NCBI GenBank assembly: GCA_913056175.1
Contig: CAJXLM010000025.1
Location: 1 to 38,897, forward strand
From: an uncultured Opitutia bacterium
GTDB lineage: Bacteria; Verrucomicrobiota; Verrucomicrobiia; Opitutales; Puniceicoccaceae
DNA: 38,897 bases
Direction: 5' to 3'
The notes under the pieces are model-generated. The model was not told the origin of the DNA. It did no database searches and saw only the letters and a program-made list of their open reading frames with translations. Made by a program: the position numbers and the translations under genes. Shown here piece by piece: positions 23,453-33,801 of the stretch. How positions within the stretch are numbered: position 1 is the first letter of the stretch; every line of letters starts with the position of its first letter.

Positions 23453-24184
23453 CTACCCGATCCCGAGCACGTCGCCCATTCCGTAGATCCCCGGTTCCCG
23501 GCCGATCACCCAGCGCGCCGCGCGGAGGGCCCCGCGGGCGAAGATCGCGCGGTCCTGGGCGCTGTGGCCGAGAGTGACCCGCTCTCCCGGACCGGCGAAG
23601 AGCACGGTGTGTTCCCCGACTACCTCCCCCCCGCGGAGGGCGTGGACGCCCACCTCCCGCTCCGGGCGCTCCCCCGTGAGCCCGTGCCGCCCGAAGACCG
23701 CATCGCCGCGGTCCTGTTCCCGGGCCCCGAGAAGGGCGTCCAGCAGGTTCTCCGCGGTCCCACTCGGCGCGTCCTTCTTGTGCCGGTGGTGCATTTCGAC
23801 AATCTCCGCCTGATAGGCCGGGGGCAGGGCCCGGGCGGCCTCCCGCGTGAGGTGGAGGAGCAGGGTGATCCCGATGGAGTAGTTGCCCGCCCAGACCATG
23901 GGGATCCGCGCGGCGGCCTCCCGGATCGCCGCCACCTCCCGCTCGAGATGGCCGGTCGTCCCAATGACGAGAGGGAGCCCCGCCTCCGCACAGAGCCCGG
24001 CAAGCACCGGTGTGGCCTCGTGGGAGCTGAAGTCGACCGCCACCTCGCAGTCCCCGATCCCCGCGCCCGGATCATCGCCCGCGTCGCACGCGTGCCCGAT
24101 CCGGCACTCCTCCTCCTCGGCGAGCCCGGCAATTGCCCGGCCCATCCGCCCCTGCGCTCCCTGCAGCAATAGACTCGTCGGCAT
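23453..24184 (-). CDS. dapB: 4-hydroxy-tetrahydrodipicolinate reductase
   Basis: NAD(P)H-dependent step in lysine and diaminopimelate (peptidoglycan) synthesis. The 243-residue protein has the dinucleotide motif GAQGRMG (9-15), GTTGH (75-79), NYSIGITLL, and the active-site block EMHHRHKKDAPSGTA (130-144) with the catalytic His and Lys. ATG 24184 gives MPTSLLLQGAQGRMG, matching the family start. The -10 box CAGAGT ends 7 nt before this ATG, so the mRNA is predicted to be leaderless. It diverges from the xerC-like gene and converges with ugd. Confidence 0.96.
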   Translation of the reverse strand: MPTSLLLQGAQGRMGRAIAGLAEEEECRIGHACDAGDDPGAGIGDCEVAVDFSSHEATPVLAGLCAEAGLPLVIGTTGHLEREVAAIREAAARIPMVWAGNYSIGITLLLHLTREAARALPPAYQAEIVEMHHRHKKDAPSGTAENLLDALLGAREQDRGDAVFGRHGLTGERPEREVGVHALRGGEVVGEHTVLFAGPGERVTLGHSAQDRAIFARGALRAARWVIGREPGIYGMGDVLGIG

Positions 24185-24191
24185 GACCCGC

Positions 24192-24220
24192 ACTCTGGGG
24201 AGGGGGCGTCGCGCCGGCAA
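24192..24220 (-). promoter_or_regulatory. Predicted dapB promoter
   Basis: On the minus strand TTGCCG (24215-24220), a 17-nt spacer and CAGAGT (24192-24197) are followed by 7 nt and then ATG. This is one of the clearest examples of the window's promoter pattern, and the start site should fall at the start codon. Confidence 0.5.
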
Positions 24221-24293
24221 TCGCCAAGGACCGGCCGCGCCCGCCCCGCATTTCCCCTCGCCTCCTCCCACCGTCCCACTCTCAATCGTCCGC

Positions 24294-25232
24294 ATGGCGC
24301 TCCCCGCCAACGAAGAAGCCGACACGCCCTCTCCCCTTGCCCCCGAGGTCGCCGCCTTCGCCTCCCATCTCGCCGCGGAACGCGGGCTGTCCCCCTACAC
24401 GGTGCGCAACTACCGGCACGCGGTTGCCTCCTTCCTCCAGTGGCTCGGACCGGGAGCGGACTGGCGGGACCTGCGCCCGGGCCAGGCCCGCTCCTACGCC
24501 ATCGGGCTGAGCCAGCGCCTCTCCCGGCGTACCCTCCACAACCGGGTCGCCGGCCTACGGGCGTTTTACCGGTACCAGCGGGAACGCGGTGCCGTTCGCA
24601 GCAACCCCTTCGAAGGGCTCACCCTGCCCAAGCTCGAGCGCCCCCTGCCGGTCTTCCTCACCCGGGCGCAGATCGAGGCTCTCCTCCACCAACCGCAGAG
24701 GGAGGCCGAGAGCGGTGCCCTCGAGCCCCCGGCCGCTTGGCGCGACCGCGCCCTCCTCGAGCTTCTCTACGGGGCCGGGCTCCGCGTGAGCGAACTCGTC
24801 GGGGCGCGGCAAGACGATTGGCGGCCCGCCGAGGAAACCCTCCGGGTCACCGGGAAGGGACGCAAGGAGCGGATCGTGCCGGTCGGCCGCCACGCCGCGG
24901 CGGCCCTCCGGCAGCACCGCCATCTCTGCGGGGCGGCCGCCTCGGCCCGCGGCAACCCGCACCTGCTCGTCCATCCCGACGGCCGCCCCCTCTCCGTTCG
25001 CTGGGTGCAGCTCCGTCTCAAGCACCACCTCGCTCGCGCCGGCCTGCCTCGCGACCTCTCCCCCCACAAGATCCGCCACTCCTTCGCTACCCATCTGCTC
25101 GACGAGGGAGCCGACCTGCGCACCGTGCAGGAGCTGCTCGGGCACGCCTCCCTCTCCACCACCCAGGTCTACACCCACACTAGCGTCGCCCGCCTCCAAC
25201 AGGCCTACCGACAGGCCCATCCACGGGCTTGA
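24294..25232 (+). CDS. xerC: XerC/XerD-type tyrosine recombinase
   Basis: Site-specific recombinase that normally resolves chromosome dimers at dif. The 312-residue protein has the N-terminal SAM-like core-binding domain (FASHLAAERGLSPYTVRNYRH). The complete catalytic set is R164 (GAGLRVSEL), K188 (TGKGRKERIVP), H258 and R261 (PHKIRHSFATHLL), H284 (LLGHASLSTT) and the nucleophile Y293 (QVYTH). Length and motifs fit XerC or XerD rather than a phage integrase, and no attachment site or phage genes flank it. Which of the two Xer paralogues it is cannot be settled from one sequence. A 52-residue membrane peptide overlaps its stop codon. Confidence 0.93.
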   Translation: MALPANEEADTPSPLAPEVAAFASHLAAERGLSPYTVRNYRHAVASFLQWLGPGADWRDLRPGQARSYAIGLSQRLSRRTLHNRVAGLRAFYRYQRERGAVRSNPFEGLTLPKLERPLPVFLTRAQIEALLHQPQREAESGALEPPAAWRDRALLELLYGAGLRVSELVGARQDDWRPAEETLRVTGKGRKERIVPVGRHAAAALRQHRHLCGAAASARGNPHLLVHPDGRPLSVRWVQLRLKHHLARAGLPRDLSPHKIRHSFATHLLDEGADLRTVQELLGHASLSTTQVYTHTSVARLQQAYRQAHPRA

Positions 25233-25387
25233 ACCGCCGAACCGTGTCTCCCCTCCGGCGGAACCTGCTCCTCCTCGCCGCGGCCCTCGCCGTCAGCGGA
25301 CTGGTCTACGCGACCACCGGCGGGACGTTCCTCTTCTTCCTCGCGCCCCTCGTCTTCCTCCTCCCCGGGCGCGGGGACCGGAGCTGA
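25229..25387 (+). CDS. Small two-TM membrane peptide coupled to the Xer gene
   Basis: A short frame starts at TTG 25229, sharing TTGA with the recombinase stop, or alternatively at GTG 25244 (52 or 47 residues). The product has a basic start (MNRRTVSPLRRN) and two hydrophobic stretches, LLLLAAALAVSGLVYA and GTFLFFLAPLVFLLPG, then a charged tail GRGDRS. The positive-inside N-terminus and two clean TM segments are unlikely by chance. No family is recognised. The overlapping start suggests translational coupling. Confidence 0.55.
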   Translation: MNRRTVSPLRRNLLLLAAALAVSGLVYATTGGTFLFFLAPLVFLLPGRGDRS

Positions 25388-25412
25388 ACGGACGGGCCGA
25401 TTGGTCAGGAGG

Positions 25413-25442
25413 AAAACCTCCCGCGCTCACGGAACTCGCGGG
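25413..25442 (-). terminator. Rho-independent terminator after tRNA-Ser
   Basis: On the minus strand CCCGCG and CGCGGG pair around an 11-nt loop (plus coordinates 25437-25442 and 25420-25425). The stem is followed by AGG and then TTTT (25413-25416). It begins 4 nt after the tRNA CCA end. Confidence 0.55.
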
Positions 25443-25444
25443 AT

Positions 25445-25536
<92 letters not shown>

Positions 25537-25588
25537 CTGCGTAAACCCAAACCGTGCCGTCCGATGGCCCGCGGGGCAAACGAAAAGC

Positions 25589-26113
25589 TCAGGTCAGCCC
25601 GCGCTCGCGGAAAGCCCGGGAAACGTGTACATACCGCAGCGCCCACGCGGCGACCTCGTGGCGCTTCTCCGGGTCGAGCTGCTTCACCACCTTGCCGGGA
25701 GTCCCCAGCACCAACGAGTCCGGAGGCACCTCCATGCCCTGGGTGACGAGGGCGTGCGCGCCGATCACCGACCCGGGCCCGACGACCGCCCCGTCCAGCA
25801 CGGTCGCCTGCATCCCGATGAGGCAGTCGTCCCCGATCGTACAGGCGTGCACGATGGCCCCGTGCCCCACGGTGACCCGTTTCCCGAGGTAGCAGCCGTA
25901 CTCGTCAGCGAGGTGGACAACCGCCCCATCCTGGATGTTCGTCTCGTCGCCGATGCGGATCTCGTGGATATCTCCGCGGACCACCGCGCTTGGCCAGACG
26001 CTGCACCGTTCGCCGAAGACGACATCGCCGTAGACCGAGGCCGTCCCCGCGATCCAGCAGGACTCCGGGATGTGCGGGGTCCGGTCGAGGTGGGAGAGAT
26101 CGGGCGGTTCCAT
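25589..26113 (-). CDS. Gamma-carbonic-anhydrase-family protein
   Basis: A left-handed beta-helix trimer of the gamma-CA/YrdA/PaaY type, 174 residues. The three Zn-binding histidines expected for the family are visible: H67 (DGAVVHLAD), H84 and H89 (VGHGAIVHACTIGDDCLIGM). VVRGDIHEIRIGDETNIQD carries the conserved Arg, Asp and Gln. Family members range from true carbonic anhydrases to proteins without measurable activity, so hydration of CO2 is plausible, not shown. It follows transaldolase by 46 nt, probably in one transcript with it. Confidence 0.93.
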   Translation of the reverse strand: MEPPDLSHLDRTPHIPESCWIAGTASVYGDVVFGERCSVWPSAVVRGDIHEIRIGDETNIQDGAVVHLADEYGCYLGKRVTVGHGAIVHACTIGDDCLIGMQATVLDGAVVGPGSVIGAHALVTQGMEVPPDSLVLGTPGKVVKQLDPEKRHEVAAWALRYVHVSRAFRERGLT

Positions 26114-26159
26114 GGACCGTTTCCGTTAGGTGCGGAGCCAGGGCCGGGCCGAGGCGGGC

Positions 26160-27107
26160 TCAACCGAGCATCCCGGCGATCCGGTCGCGGACGAGATTCA
26201 TGTCCTTCGCAAACACGCGGATCCCGTCGCTGAGCTTCTCCGTCGCCATCTGGTTCTCGTTGAGGAGCCAGCGGAAATTCTTCTCGTCGACCGCAATCCG
26301 ATCGACCTCAGCCTCCTTCGCCGCACCCGGGTCCAGCTTGCGCTCCACGGCCTCGTCCGAGGCCTGCAACTCGCCGAGCAACTTCGGGCTGATGGTGAGG
26401 AGGTCGCAGCCAGCCAGCTCGAGGATTTCCCCGGTGTTCCGGAAGGAGGCCCCCATGATCTCCGTCGGGTAGCCGAACTTCTTGTAGTAGGTGTAGATGG
26501 CCTGCACGCTGTGCACGCCCGGGTCCTCCGCGGGAGCGAAGTCCTTCCCCTCCGCCGCCTTGTGCCAGTCGAGGATCCGGCCCACGAAGGGGGAGACGAG
26601 CTGGGCACCCGCTTCCGCCGCCCCGACCGCCTGGACCAGCGAGAAGAGCAGGGTGAGATTGCAATGGATGCCTTCCTTCTGGAGCGTCTCCGCCGCCCGG
26701 ATGCCCTCCCAGGTGCTCGCCAGCTTGATGAGGATACGGTCGCGGGAGATCCCGTTCTTCTCGTAGATACCAATCAACTGGCGGGCCTTGGCGATGCTCC
26801 CCTCCACGTCGAAGGAGAGTTGGGCGTCCACCTCGGTAGACACGCGGCCCGGCACGATCTTGAGGATCTCCATGCCGAAGTGGACGAGCAACTGGTCGAT
26901 GACGTCCTCGACCTGGGCGCTGGCCTTGCCCCCGGCGTCAGCAATGGCCGCTTCCACCACGGTGGCGTACTCCTCCATCTCCATCGCCTTGTGGATGAGG
27001 GTCGGATTGGTGGTGGCATCCCGGGGCTCGTAGGCCCGGATGGATTCGAAATCGCCGGTGTCGGCAACAACGGTGGTGTGTTTCTTGAGTTGGTCGAGAG
27101 AGCTCAT
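26160..27107 (-). CDS. tal: Transaldolase (TalB type)
   Basis: Transfers a dihydroxyacetone unit between sugar phosphates in the non-oxidative pentose phosphate pathway. The 315-residue protein shows [12 protein letters not shown] near the N-terminus and the Schiff-base Lys128 in [12 protein letters not shown]. It also has [29 protein letters not shown] and [18 protein letters not shown]. Length fits the classical TalA/TalB subfamily rather than the short fructose-6-phosphate aldolase type. The ATG lies 7 nt after a TAGGGT box, so the transcript is predicted to be leaderless. Confidence 0.96.
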   Translation of the reverse strand: MSSLDQLKKHTTVVADTGDFESIRAYEPRDATTNPTLIHKAMEMEEYATVVEAAIADAGGKASAQVEDVIDQLLVHFGMEILKIVPGRVSTEVDAQLSFDVEGSIAKARQLIGIYEKNGISRDRILIKLASTWEGIRAAETLQKEGIHCNLTLLFSLVQAVGAAEAGAQLVSPFVGRILDWHKAAEGKDFAPAEDPGVHSVQAIYTYYKKFGYPTEIMGASFRNTGEILELAGCDLLTISPKLLGELQASDEAVERKLDPGAAKEAEVDRIAVDEKNFRWLLNENQMATEKLSDGIRVFAKDMNLVRDRIAGMLG

Positions 27108-27114
27108 GCCGCCG

Positions 27115-27142
27115 ACCCTACTGGAGGCTTCCGGGGAGGCAA
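27115..27142 (-). promoter_or_regulatory. Predicted transaldolase promoter
   Basis: Minus-strand TTGCCT (27137-27142), 16-nt spacer, TAGGGT (27115-27120), then 7 nt to the ATG. It matches the window's promoter pattern and predicts initiation at the start codon. Confidence 0.5.
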
Positions 27143-27221
27143 TTCCGGAATCTCCCGGACCCTTCGTCGAAGGCGGAATCCCCCCACGGAAAAGGGTCCC
27201 ACGCCCCGGCGACCTTCCCCT

Positions 27222-27250
27222 TTGCGGGGAGACGGCCGGGCGTGTAGGAA
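27222..27250 (+). promoter_or_regulatory. Predicted promoter of the MFS gene
   Basis: TTGCGG (27222-27227), 17-nt spacer, TAGGAA (27245-27250), then 6 nt to the GTG at 27257. Transcription would begin at the start codon. Confidence 0.45.
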
Positions 27251-27256
27251 TGCCCG

Positions 27257-28471
27257 GTGCCCGCCAACCCGAACGACCGCCTCCGGACCTACCGCCGGGA
27301 TCTCCTCCGGGGAGCCCTCATGGGGATCCTCGAAGTGGGGGCCCTCTCCTTCGGACTGCTCGCGGCGATCCGTGCCTTCGACGCGCCCGATCCGGTGAAG
27401 GGGGCCCTCAGCGCGGGGATGGCCCTCGGCATGTTCCTGGCCCCTTATGTCCGGCGGCGGGCCGCCCGCACCGGCTGGCCCGCCGCCCATCTCGGGCGCG
27501 CCTTCCTGCTGGGGAGCGCTGCCTGCTACGGAGCGGCCGCCCTCGCCCCGACGCTCGCCCTCTTCGCCCCGGCCGTCTTGCTCGGCAACGCCCTCCTCGC
27601 TCAGCTGCCCAGCCTCCTCGTCACCATCTACGCGCGAAATTACGAGCCCGCCGAGCGGGGCCGCCGGGTCTCCCACGCCTTCACCCTGACCGCTCTCTCC
27701 GGGGCCCTCCTCAGCCTCGCCGGTGGCGCCTTCCTCGACCGCTATCCGAATGCCTTCGGGACAATTTTCGGGCTCATGGCGGTGGCGGCCCTGCTCGCTG
27801 CGCCCGTCGTCGGCCGCATGCCCAGCGATCCCCTCACCCCGCCCGGCCCCGGTCCGCGCGGTCACTTCCGCCTGCTCCGGGAGGATCGGCTTTTCGGCCC
27901 GATGATGGCCGCGTGGATGCTCCTCGGCTTCGCCAACCTCTCCCTCCTGCCCCTGCGCGTGGAACGGCTGGCCAACCCCGTCTACGGCTTCGACCTCTCC
28001 AACGGCGAGGTCGTCTTCCTCACCGTCTTCCTCTTCTCCGGGGCGCGGGTACTCGGGCTCCAGGTCTTTGGCTGGCTCTTCGAACGGATGAACTTCCTCG
28101 TCTACCGCCTCGTCCTCAACGGCGTGCTCGCCCTCGCCATGGTCTGCTACTTCCAGACGGACCGCGTCGCCCTCATCGGGCTCGGCTCCGTCCTCTTCGG
28201 GCTCGGCATCGGGGGCGGGAACCTCGCCTGGACCCTCTGGGTGACCCGGATCGCTCCGGAGGAAAGGATCTCCGAGTACATGAGCGTGCACGTGAGCATG
28301 GCCGGAATCCGGGGAATGCTCGCCCCCTTCCTCGCCTACAACCTCGTCGTCTGGATCACGCCCGGGCAGCTCAGCCTCCTCAGCATGGGCCTGCTCACCC
28401 TCGCCAGTCTCCTCCTGCTCCGCTTCTGGGGACAGCCCACCGTCCGGGCCCGCTTTGCCCGCCCGGCCTGA
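27257..28471 (+). CDS. MFS transporter
   Basis: A 404-residue membrane protein with about twelve hydrophobic segments in two halves, separated by a central loop near residues 190-215 ([20 protein letters not shown]). The first loop pattern [13 protein letters not shown] resembles the MFS loop 2-3 basic motif, and [19 protein letters not shown] lies at TM6. The late segment [33 protein letters not shown] is typical of MFS permeases related to sugar/drug transporters. The substrate is unknown. Translation begins at GTG 27257 directly after the predicted promoter. It diverges from transaldolase; malate dehydrogenase follows 82 nt downstream. Confidence 0.88.
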   Translation: MPANPNDRLRTYRRDLLRGALMGILEVGALSFGLLAAIRAFDAPDPVKGALSAGMALGMFLAPYVRRRAARTGWPAAHLGRAFLLGSAACYGAAALAPTLALFAPAVLLGNALLAQLPSLLVTIYARNYEPAERGRRVSHAFTLTALSGALLSLAGGAFLDRYPNAFGTIFGLMAVAALLAAPVVGRMPSDPLTPPGPGPRGHFRLLREDRLFGPMMAAWMLLGFANLSLLPLRVERLANPVYGFDLSNGEVVFLTVFLFSGARVLGLQVFGWLFERMNFLVYRLVLNGVLALAMVCYFQTDRVALIGLGSVLFGLGIGGGNLAWTLWVTRIAPEERISEYMSVHVSMAGIRGMLAPFLAYNLVVWITPGQLSLLSMGLLTLASLLLLRFWGQPTVRARFARPA

Positions 28472-28553
28472 CACTCTGCGGGATTGCCTCCGCACCCGGG
28501 ATTGTGTTCCCCTCCTCCCCCGAACCTACCAGGACCCAACCCCACCCCGAACC

Positions 28554-29543
<990 letters not shown>

Positions 29544-29567
29544 GCGGCAGCCCGCCCGGTCGGCCGC

Positions 29568-30881
29568 TTGCCCGACGCCCCCGCTGCCCCGGTGCCCGAC
29601 TGGCAGGACAACCGCTTCTACGGCGAGGCCGACTACGAGGTGCTCACCGGGCCGCGCAAGCGGCCGACCGACGACCGCTCCCCCTTCCAGGTGGACCGCG
29701 ACCGGGTGGTCTTTTCCTACGCCTTCCGTCGCCTCCAGTCGAAAACCCAGGTCTTCCAGTCCGGGGAATTCGACTTCTACCGGACCCGCCTGACCCACTC
29801 CATGGAGGTGGCCCGGATCGGCCGCTCCATCTGTGAGCACCTCGCCCGCAACTCGGAGCTCCTCGGCCCCGATTTCCAGCTCGATCCCGACCTCACCGAG
29901 GGCGTCTGCTACGCGCACGACCTCGGCCACCCGCCCTTCGGACACATCGGGGAGCGGGCCCTCAACCGGCTCATGGCCGGCTACGGTGGGTTCGAGGGCA
30001 ACGCCCAGACCCTGCGCATCCTCACCCTGCTGATCTACCCCCGGCCGGAGGGAAGCTCGGGGATGAGCCCGACCCGCGCCTTTCTCGACGGGGTCCTCAA
30101 GTACAAGAAACTCCGCCGCGAATGCTGGGACGAGGAGGGAGAACCCCCGCCCAACCACTTCCTCTACGACGAACAGGCCCCCTACCGGGACTTCGCCCTC
30201 GGCTCGCGCCGACCGACCGGGGAGGACCTCAATGAAGTGCGCTCCATCGAGTGCCAGATCATGGACTGGGCGGACGACGCCGCTTACTCCCTCAACGACA
30301 TCGTCGACGGGATCGAGGCGCGCTACGTGACCACGGACAGCCTCGAGCGCTGGGCCTCCGAGGCCGGGAACCTCGGGCCGGAGGAGGCCGACCTCCTCAC
30401 CCGTGTCCAGCGGGCCGTCCGCGAGGGCTACTACGAGCGGAAGTTCAGCTCCCTCATCGGCGACTTCCTCCGTGCGACCGCCCTCGAGGAAGTCGCCGAT
30501 CCTCTCCTCCCGGAAAGTTACCGCTACCGCTTCCGCCTCCGCATCGAGCCGGAGATCTTCCGGGAAGCCCAGCTCTACCAACGCATTGCCCGCGAGCTGA
30601 TCTTCGACACCCAGGCCATCCAGCAGATCGAGTTCAAGGGGAGCCGGCTGCTCGGGATGCTCTTCGACGCGCTCATGGAAAACTACGGAACCGGCCGGTC
30701 GGCCCGCCACCTCCGCCTCGTGCCGGAGCCGCTCCACCAGCTCTTCGCCGGGGCCGACGGCGAGCCCGAGCGGGCCCGCCGGATCTGCGACTTCCTCGCC
30801 GGGCTCACCGATGGCCAGGCGGTGCGTACCTACAAGCGCTGGTTCGACCCCGACTTCGCCTCGATCCTCGACCTGGATTGA
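29568..30881 (+). CDS. dgt: dGTP triphosphohydrolase-like HD-domain protein
   Basis: Hydrolyses dNTPs to deoxynucleosides and triphosphate in the best-studied members. The 437-residue protein carries the dGTPase signature FSYAFRRLQSKTQVF followed by the HD metal site: H77 (RLTHSMEVARIG), H117-D118 (YAHDLGHPPFGH) and a late Asp in IMDWADDAAYSLND. GFEGNAQTLRIL is also typical. The start is either TTG 29568 (MPDAPAAPVPDW) or GTG 29592; I keep the longer one without strong evidence. It is close behind mdh and converges with the M42 peptidase gene, with only 65 nt between stops and no clear terminator. Confidence 0.93.
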   Translation: MPDAPAAPVPDWQDNRFYGEADYEVLTGPRKRPTDDRSPFQVDRDRVVFSYAFRRLQSKTQVFQSGEFDFYRTRLTHSMEVARIGRSICEHLARNSELLGPDFQLDPDLTEGVCYAHDLGHPPFGHIGERALNRLMAGYGGFEGNAQTLRILTLLIYPRPEGSSGMSPTRAFLDGVLKYKKLRRECWDEEGEPPPNHFLYDEQAPYRDFALGSRRPTGEDLNEVRSIECQIMDWADDAAYSLNDIVDGIEARYVTTDSLERWASEAGNLGPEEADLLTRVQRAVREGYYERKFSSLIGDFLRATALEEVADPLLPESYRYRFRLRIEPEIFREAQLYQRIARELIFDTQAIQQIEFKGSRLLGMLFDALMENYGTGRSARHLRLVPEPLHQLFAGADGEPERARRICDFLAGLTDGQAVRTYKRWFDPDFASILDLD

Positions 30882-30946
30882 GGGGCGACCTCGGAGGCGG
30901 GCGATCCTCCTCGTTCACCCGCTCCCCAGCACGGTCGACGGGCTCC

Positions 30947-32125
30947 CTACTCGGGCTCCGGAGTCTCCTGGACCACGCGCTTGCTGGGGTCCTGGGTGGT
31001 CGCCGGCAGGGGGACCTCGCGGGTCTCCGGGAATTCCTCGAGGGTCCCCAGCCCGGTTCCCTGGTCCTCGAAAAGAAGGGGGCTGGCCGCATAGACGGTG
31101 ATGAGCCGGGCGACCTCGAGGAGCGCCGCCCGGTGGGTGCGCTCATAGCCATGGGAGGCGTCCAGCCCGAAGGCGACGAGGGCCGTGCGGATGTCGTTGC
31201 CCGCGTCGAGGGCGGAGGCGCTGTCGCAGCGGTAGTGGCGGAAGACATCCCGCTGGTGGGGGATGCCGGCGTTCCGGCAGAGGTGCAGGAGATGGTGGGT
31301 CAGGTGGTAGTCGAAAGGTCCGGAGGAGTCGGCCATCGCCAGGGTTACCCCGTGCTCGCGGGAGGCCTGGCCGGGACCACAGGTGCCGTTGTCGATGGTG
31401 ACCATCTCGGCGACATCGCCGTGCAGCACGGCGGAGGCCCCCGAGCCGACCTCCTCGGAAATGGTGAAGAGGACATGCAGGTCCACCGGCAGTTCTCCCC
31501 CGTCCTCGCGCAGGGCCCGCACCGCGGCGAGGAGCGCCGCCACCCCCGCCTTGTCGTCGAGATGGCGGGCATTGATGAACCCGTTCGGGAGGATTTCCGC
31601 GCCGGCGTCGAAACCCACGAAATCCCCGACCTCCACGCCGAGCGCGCGCAGGTCCTCCGCGCTTTCCACACGCTCGTCGATGCGCAGCTCGAGTTGCTCC
31701 CAGGCGATCGGCTGGCGGTCCACCTCCTCGTCGAAGACATGCCCGGAAGCCTTCCGGGGAAGGACGGTGCCGCGATGGATGCAGTCCTCGCTGAAGACGC
31801 TCACCCGGCCGCCCTCCGCGAAGCGGGAGGACCAGGTGCCCACGGGGACGAGGCGGAGCCGGCCGTGCGGCAACAGCTCCGCGACCATCGCCCCGAGCGT
31901 GTCGAGGTGGGCGATGACCGCCCGGTCCGGACTGTTCCGCCGGCCGGGAAGGGTCGCCCGGATGGCCCCGCGGCGGGTCAGCTCGTACTCGACCCCGAGG
32001 CGATCCAGCTCTCCGCAGACCTCCCGCACGATCGGGTCAGTGTAGCCGGTCGGGCTGTGGATTTCCAGCAGCCGGAGGAGGAGGCTCTCGAGGTAGTCGG
32101 TGTCGAGGGGGGGTGGGGGCTTCAT
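30947..32125 (-). CDS. M42-family metallopeptidase of the NAGGN osmolyte operon
   Basis: A 392-residue M42/glutamyl-aminopeptidase-like metallohydrolase. The dinuclear metal ligands fit: H73 and D75 (IAHLDTLGAM), D190/D191 (ARHLDDKAG), E224-E225 (TISEEVGSG), and a late DASHGYERTH. This subtype is the third member of the conserved asnO-ngg-peptidase trio found in producers of N-acetylglutaminylglutamine amide. Its task there is not settled; breakdown or recycling of the dipeptide is a reasonable inference. Its ATG overlaps the ngg stop as ATGA (32122-32125), so the trio is translationally coupled. The C-terminus (about 45 residues after LITVYAASPLL) extends beyond the catalytic fold and is Pro/Glu-rich. 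Confidence 0.92.
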   Translation of the reverse strand: MKPPPPLDTDYLESLLLRLLEIHSPTGYTDPIVREVCGELDRLGVEYELTRRGAIRATLPGRRNSPDRAVIAHLDTLGAMVAELLPHGRLRLVPVGTWSSRFAEGGRVSVFSEDCIHRGTVLPRKASGHVFDEEVDRQPIAWEQLELRIDERVESAEDLRALGVEVGDFVGFDAGAEILPNGFINARHLDDKAGVAALLAAVRALREDGGELPVDLHVLFTISEEVGSGASAVLHGDVAEMVTIDNGTCGPGQASREHGVTLAMADSSGPFDYHLTHHLLHLCRNAGIPHQRDVFRHYRCDSASALDAGNDIRTALVAFGLDASHGYERTHRAALLEVARLITVYAASPLLFEDQGTGLGTLEEFPETREVPLPATTQDPSKRVVQETPEPE

Positions 32126-33801
32126 CGGGATCCGTGCCAGTCGGCCTGGGGAATGGAGGAGGGAAAGAGGAAGTCCATGAATTTCTGGGCGGTCGGCTGG
32201 GGCTCGTGGTTGGCGAGGCCGGGGCGCTCGTTGGCCTCGATGAGCACGTAGTCCGCCGCGCCGGGGTCCGGCACGAGAAAATCGAGCCCGGTCACCGGGA
32301 TGGCGAGGGCCTCCGCCGCCCGGAGGGCGGCTTCCTCGAGATCGGGGTGCAGCTGGTCGGTCACGTCCTCAATGGTCCCGCCGGTATGCACGTTCGCCGC
32401 GCGCCGGACCGCCACGACCTCGTCCGCCGGGATCACCGTGTCGAGGGTGTAGCCGGCGCCCGCCAGGCACCGCTCCGTCTCCGCGTCGAGGGGGATCGAG
32501 CTCTCCCCGCCGGTCATCCGGGAGCGCCGCCGGCTGAGCCGCCGGATGAGCTGCCGGGCGGTCTTGCGGCCGTCCCCCTGGACCGCCGCGGGCCGCCGCA
32601 CGGAGGCAGCCACCACCTCCTGCTGGATCACGATGACCCGCAGGTCCTCCCCGGGGTGGCAGGACTCGAGGAGGACCTCCGCGGAGAGGGCGCGGGCCTC
32701 CGCAATCGCCCGGTGGGTCTCCTCGGGGGCGCGCAGGCCCACCGCCACCCCGAGCCCCTGCTCCCCCACCGCCGGTTTCACCACGATCTCCCCGTGCTCG
32801 GCGAGGAAGGCCTCCGCCTGCTCGGGCGACTCGTACACCACCTGCTCGGGCACCCGCAAGCCGGCCTCCGCCCAGATCTGGCGGGTAAGGGACTTGTCCG
32901 CGCAACGGTGGGCGGCGATCGCCGTGGTCAGCTCGGTGAGCGACTCCCAGCAGGCGACCGAGCGGCCGCCGAGGCTCAGGGTGAAGAGCCCGCGCTCGGG
33001 ATCCGCCCCGCTCACCCGGATGCCCCGCCGGAGGGCCTCGTTCAGGATGATCTCCGCATACGGGTTGAAGCCGGAGTCGGGGGGCTCGCCCACGAAGAGG
33101 CGCTCGTTGATCGGGTTGCGGTTCTTGAGGACAAAGACCTCCACCTTCTGGAATCCGAGCCGGCGGTAGAGCTGGATCGCCGGCTCGTTGTCATGGAGCA
33201 CGGAAAGGTCGAGCTGGCGGCGGCCGCGGGCGCGGAAGCGGTCGATCACCGCCCGGGAGAGCGCCTCCCCGAGCCCGGGATCGTCCGCCTGCTTGTGCAC
33301 GGCAAGGGCCCAGAGGCTGCAACCGTTGGCCGGATCCCGAAAGGCGCGGACATGGTCCACCCCGAGCACCACGCCCCGCACCGGCCCACCCGCGGAGGGA
33401 CGCGCCACGAGGTAGAAGAAGACGCCGGAATCCCGCTCGGCCCAGACCCGCTCGGTGTCCACCGGGACCATCTGGTGGGAAAGGTAAATCCCGTTGATGG
33501 CGTCCCAGTCCTCCCGGCAGCGGGGACGCTCGATCGTCCAGCCCTCGAGATAGGCCGAGGGCTCCTCGTAGCTCTCGAGATCGAGCCGATAGGTCAGGGA
33601 GGGGTCGAGAAAGAGGTCCTGGGGCGCCTCCGCCACCACGAGATGCGGGTCCTGCACGTAGATGGCGATATCCCGCTGGCCCTCCTGCTCCTCCAGCATG
33701 GCCCGGGCAAGGGACTCGCTGTCCGGGAAGGTCTGCGCAAAGAGGAGCCGGCCCCAGCCCACGGAGAGGCGGACCTGCTCGGCTGGTGGTGGTTCGCTCA
33801 T
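32122..33801 (-). CDS. ngg: N-acetylglutaminylglutamine synthetase (GNAT plus ATP-grasp)
   Basis: A two-domain enzyme that acetylates glutamine and ligates a second glutamine, the first half of NAGGN osmolyte synthesis. At 559 residues it joins a GNAT acetyltransferase domain (about 85-240: LWALAVHKQADDPGLGEALS, then SVLHDNEPAIQLYRRLGFQK) to an ATP-grasp ligase domain (about 270-559). The ligase domain shows EIVVKPAVGEQGLGVAVGL in the lysine/P-loop part, ESCHPGEDLRVIVIQ, and the metal end LIEANERPGL. This exact fusion is known only from the NAGGN trio, so the assignment is firm. The start ATG overlaps the asnO stop as ATGA (33798-33801), and the stop overlaps the peptidase start. Confidence 0.94.
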   Translation of the reverse strand: MSEPPPAEQVRLSVGWGRLLFAQTFPDSESLARAMLEEQEGQRDIAIYVQDPHLVVAEAPQDLFLDPSLTYRLDLESYEEPSAYLEGWTIERPRCREDWDAINGIYLSHQMVPVDTERVWAERDSGVFFYLVARPSAGGPVRGVVLGVDHVRAFRDPANGCSLWALAVHKQADDPGLGEALSRAVIDRFRARGRRQLDLSVLHDNEPAIQLYRRLGFQKVEVFVLKNRNPINERLFVGEPPDSGFNPYAEIILNEALRRGIRVSGADPERGLFTLSLGGRSVACWESLTELTTAIAAHRCADKSLTRQIWAEAGLRVPEQVVYESPEQAEAFLAEHGEIVVKPAVGEQGLGVAVGLRAPEETHRAIAEARALSAEVLLESCHPGEDLRVIVIQQEVVAASVRRPAAVQGDGRKTARQLIRRLSRRRSRMTGGESSIPLDAETERCLAGAGYTLDTVIPADEVVAVRRAANVHTGGTIEDVTDQLHPDLEEAALRAAEALAIPVTGLDFLVPDPGAADYVLIEANERPGLANHEPQPTAQKFMDFLFPSSIPQADWHGSR

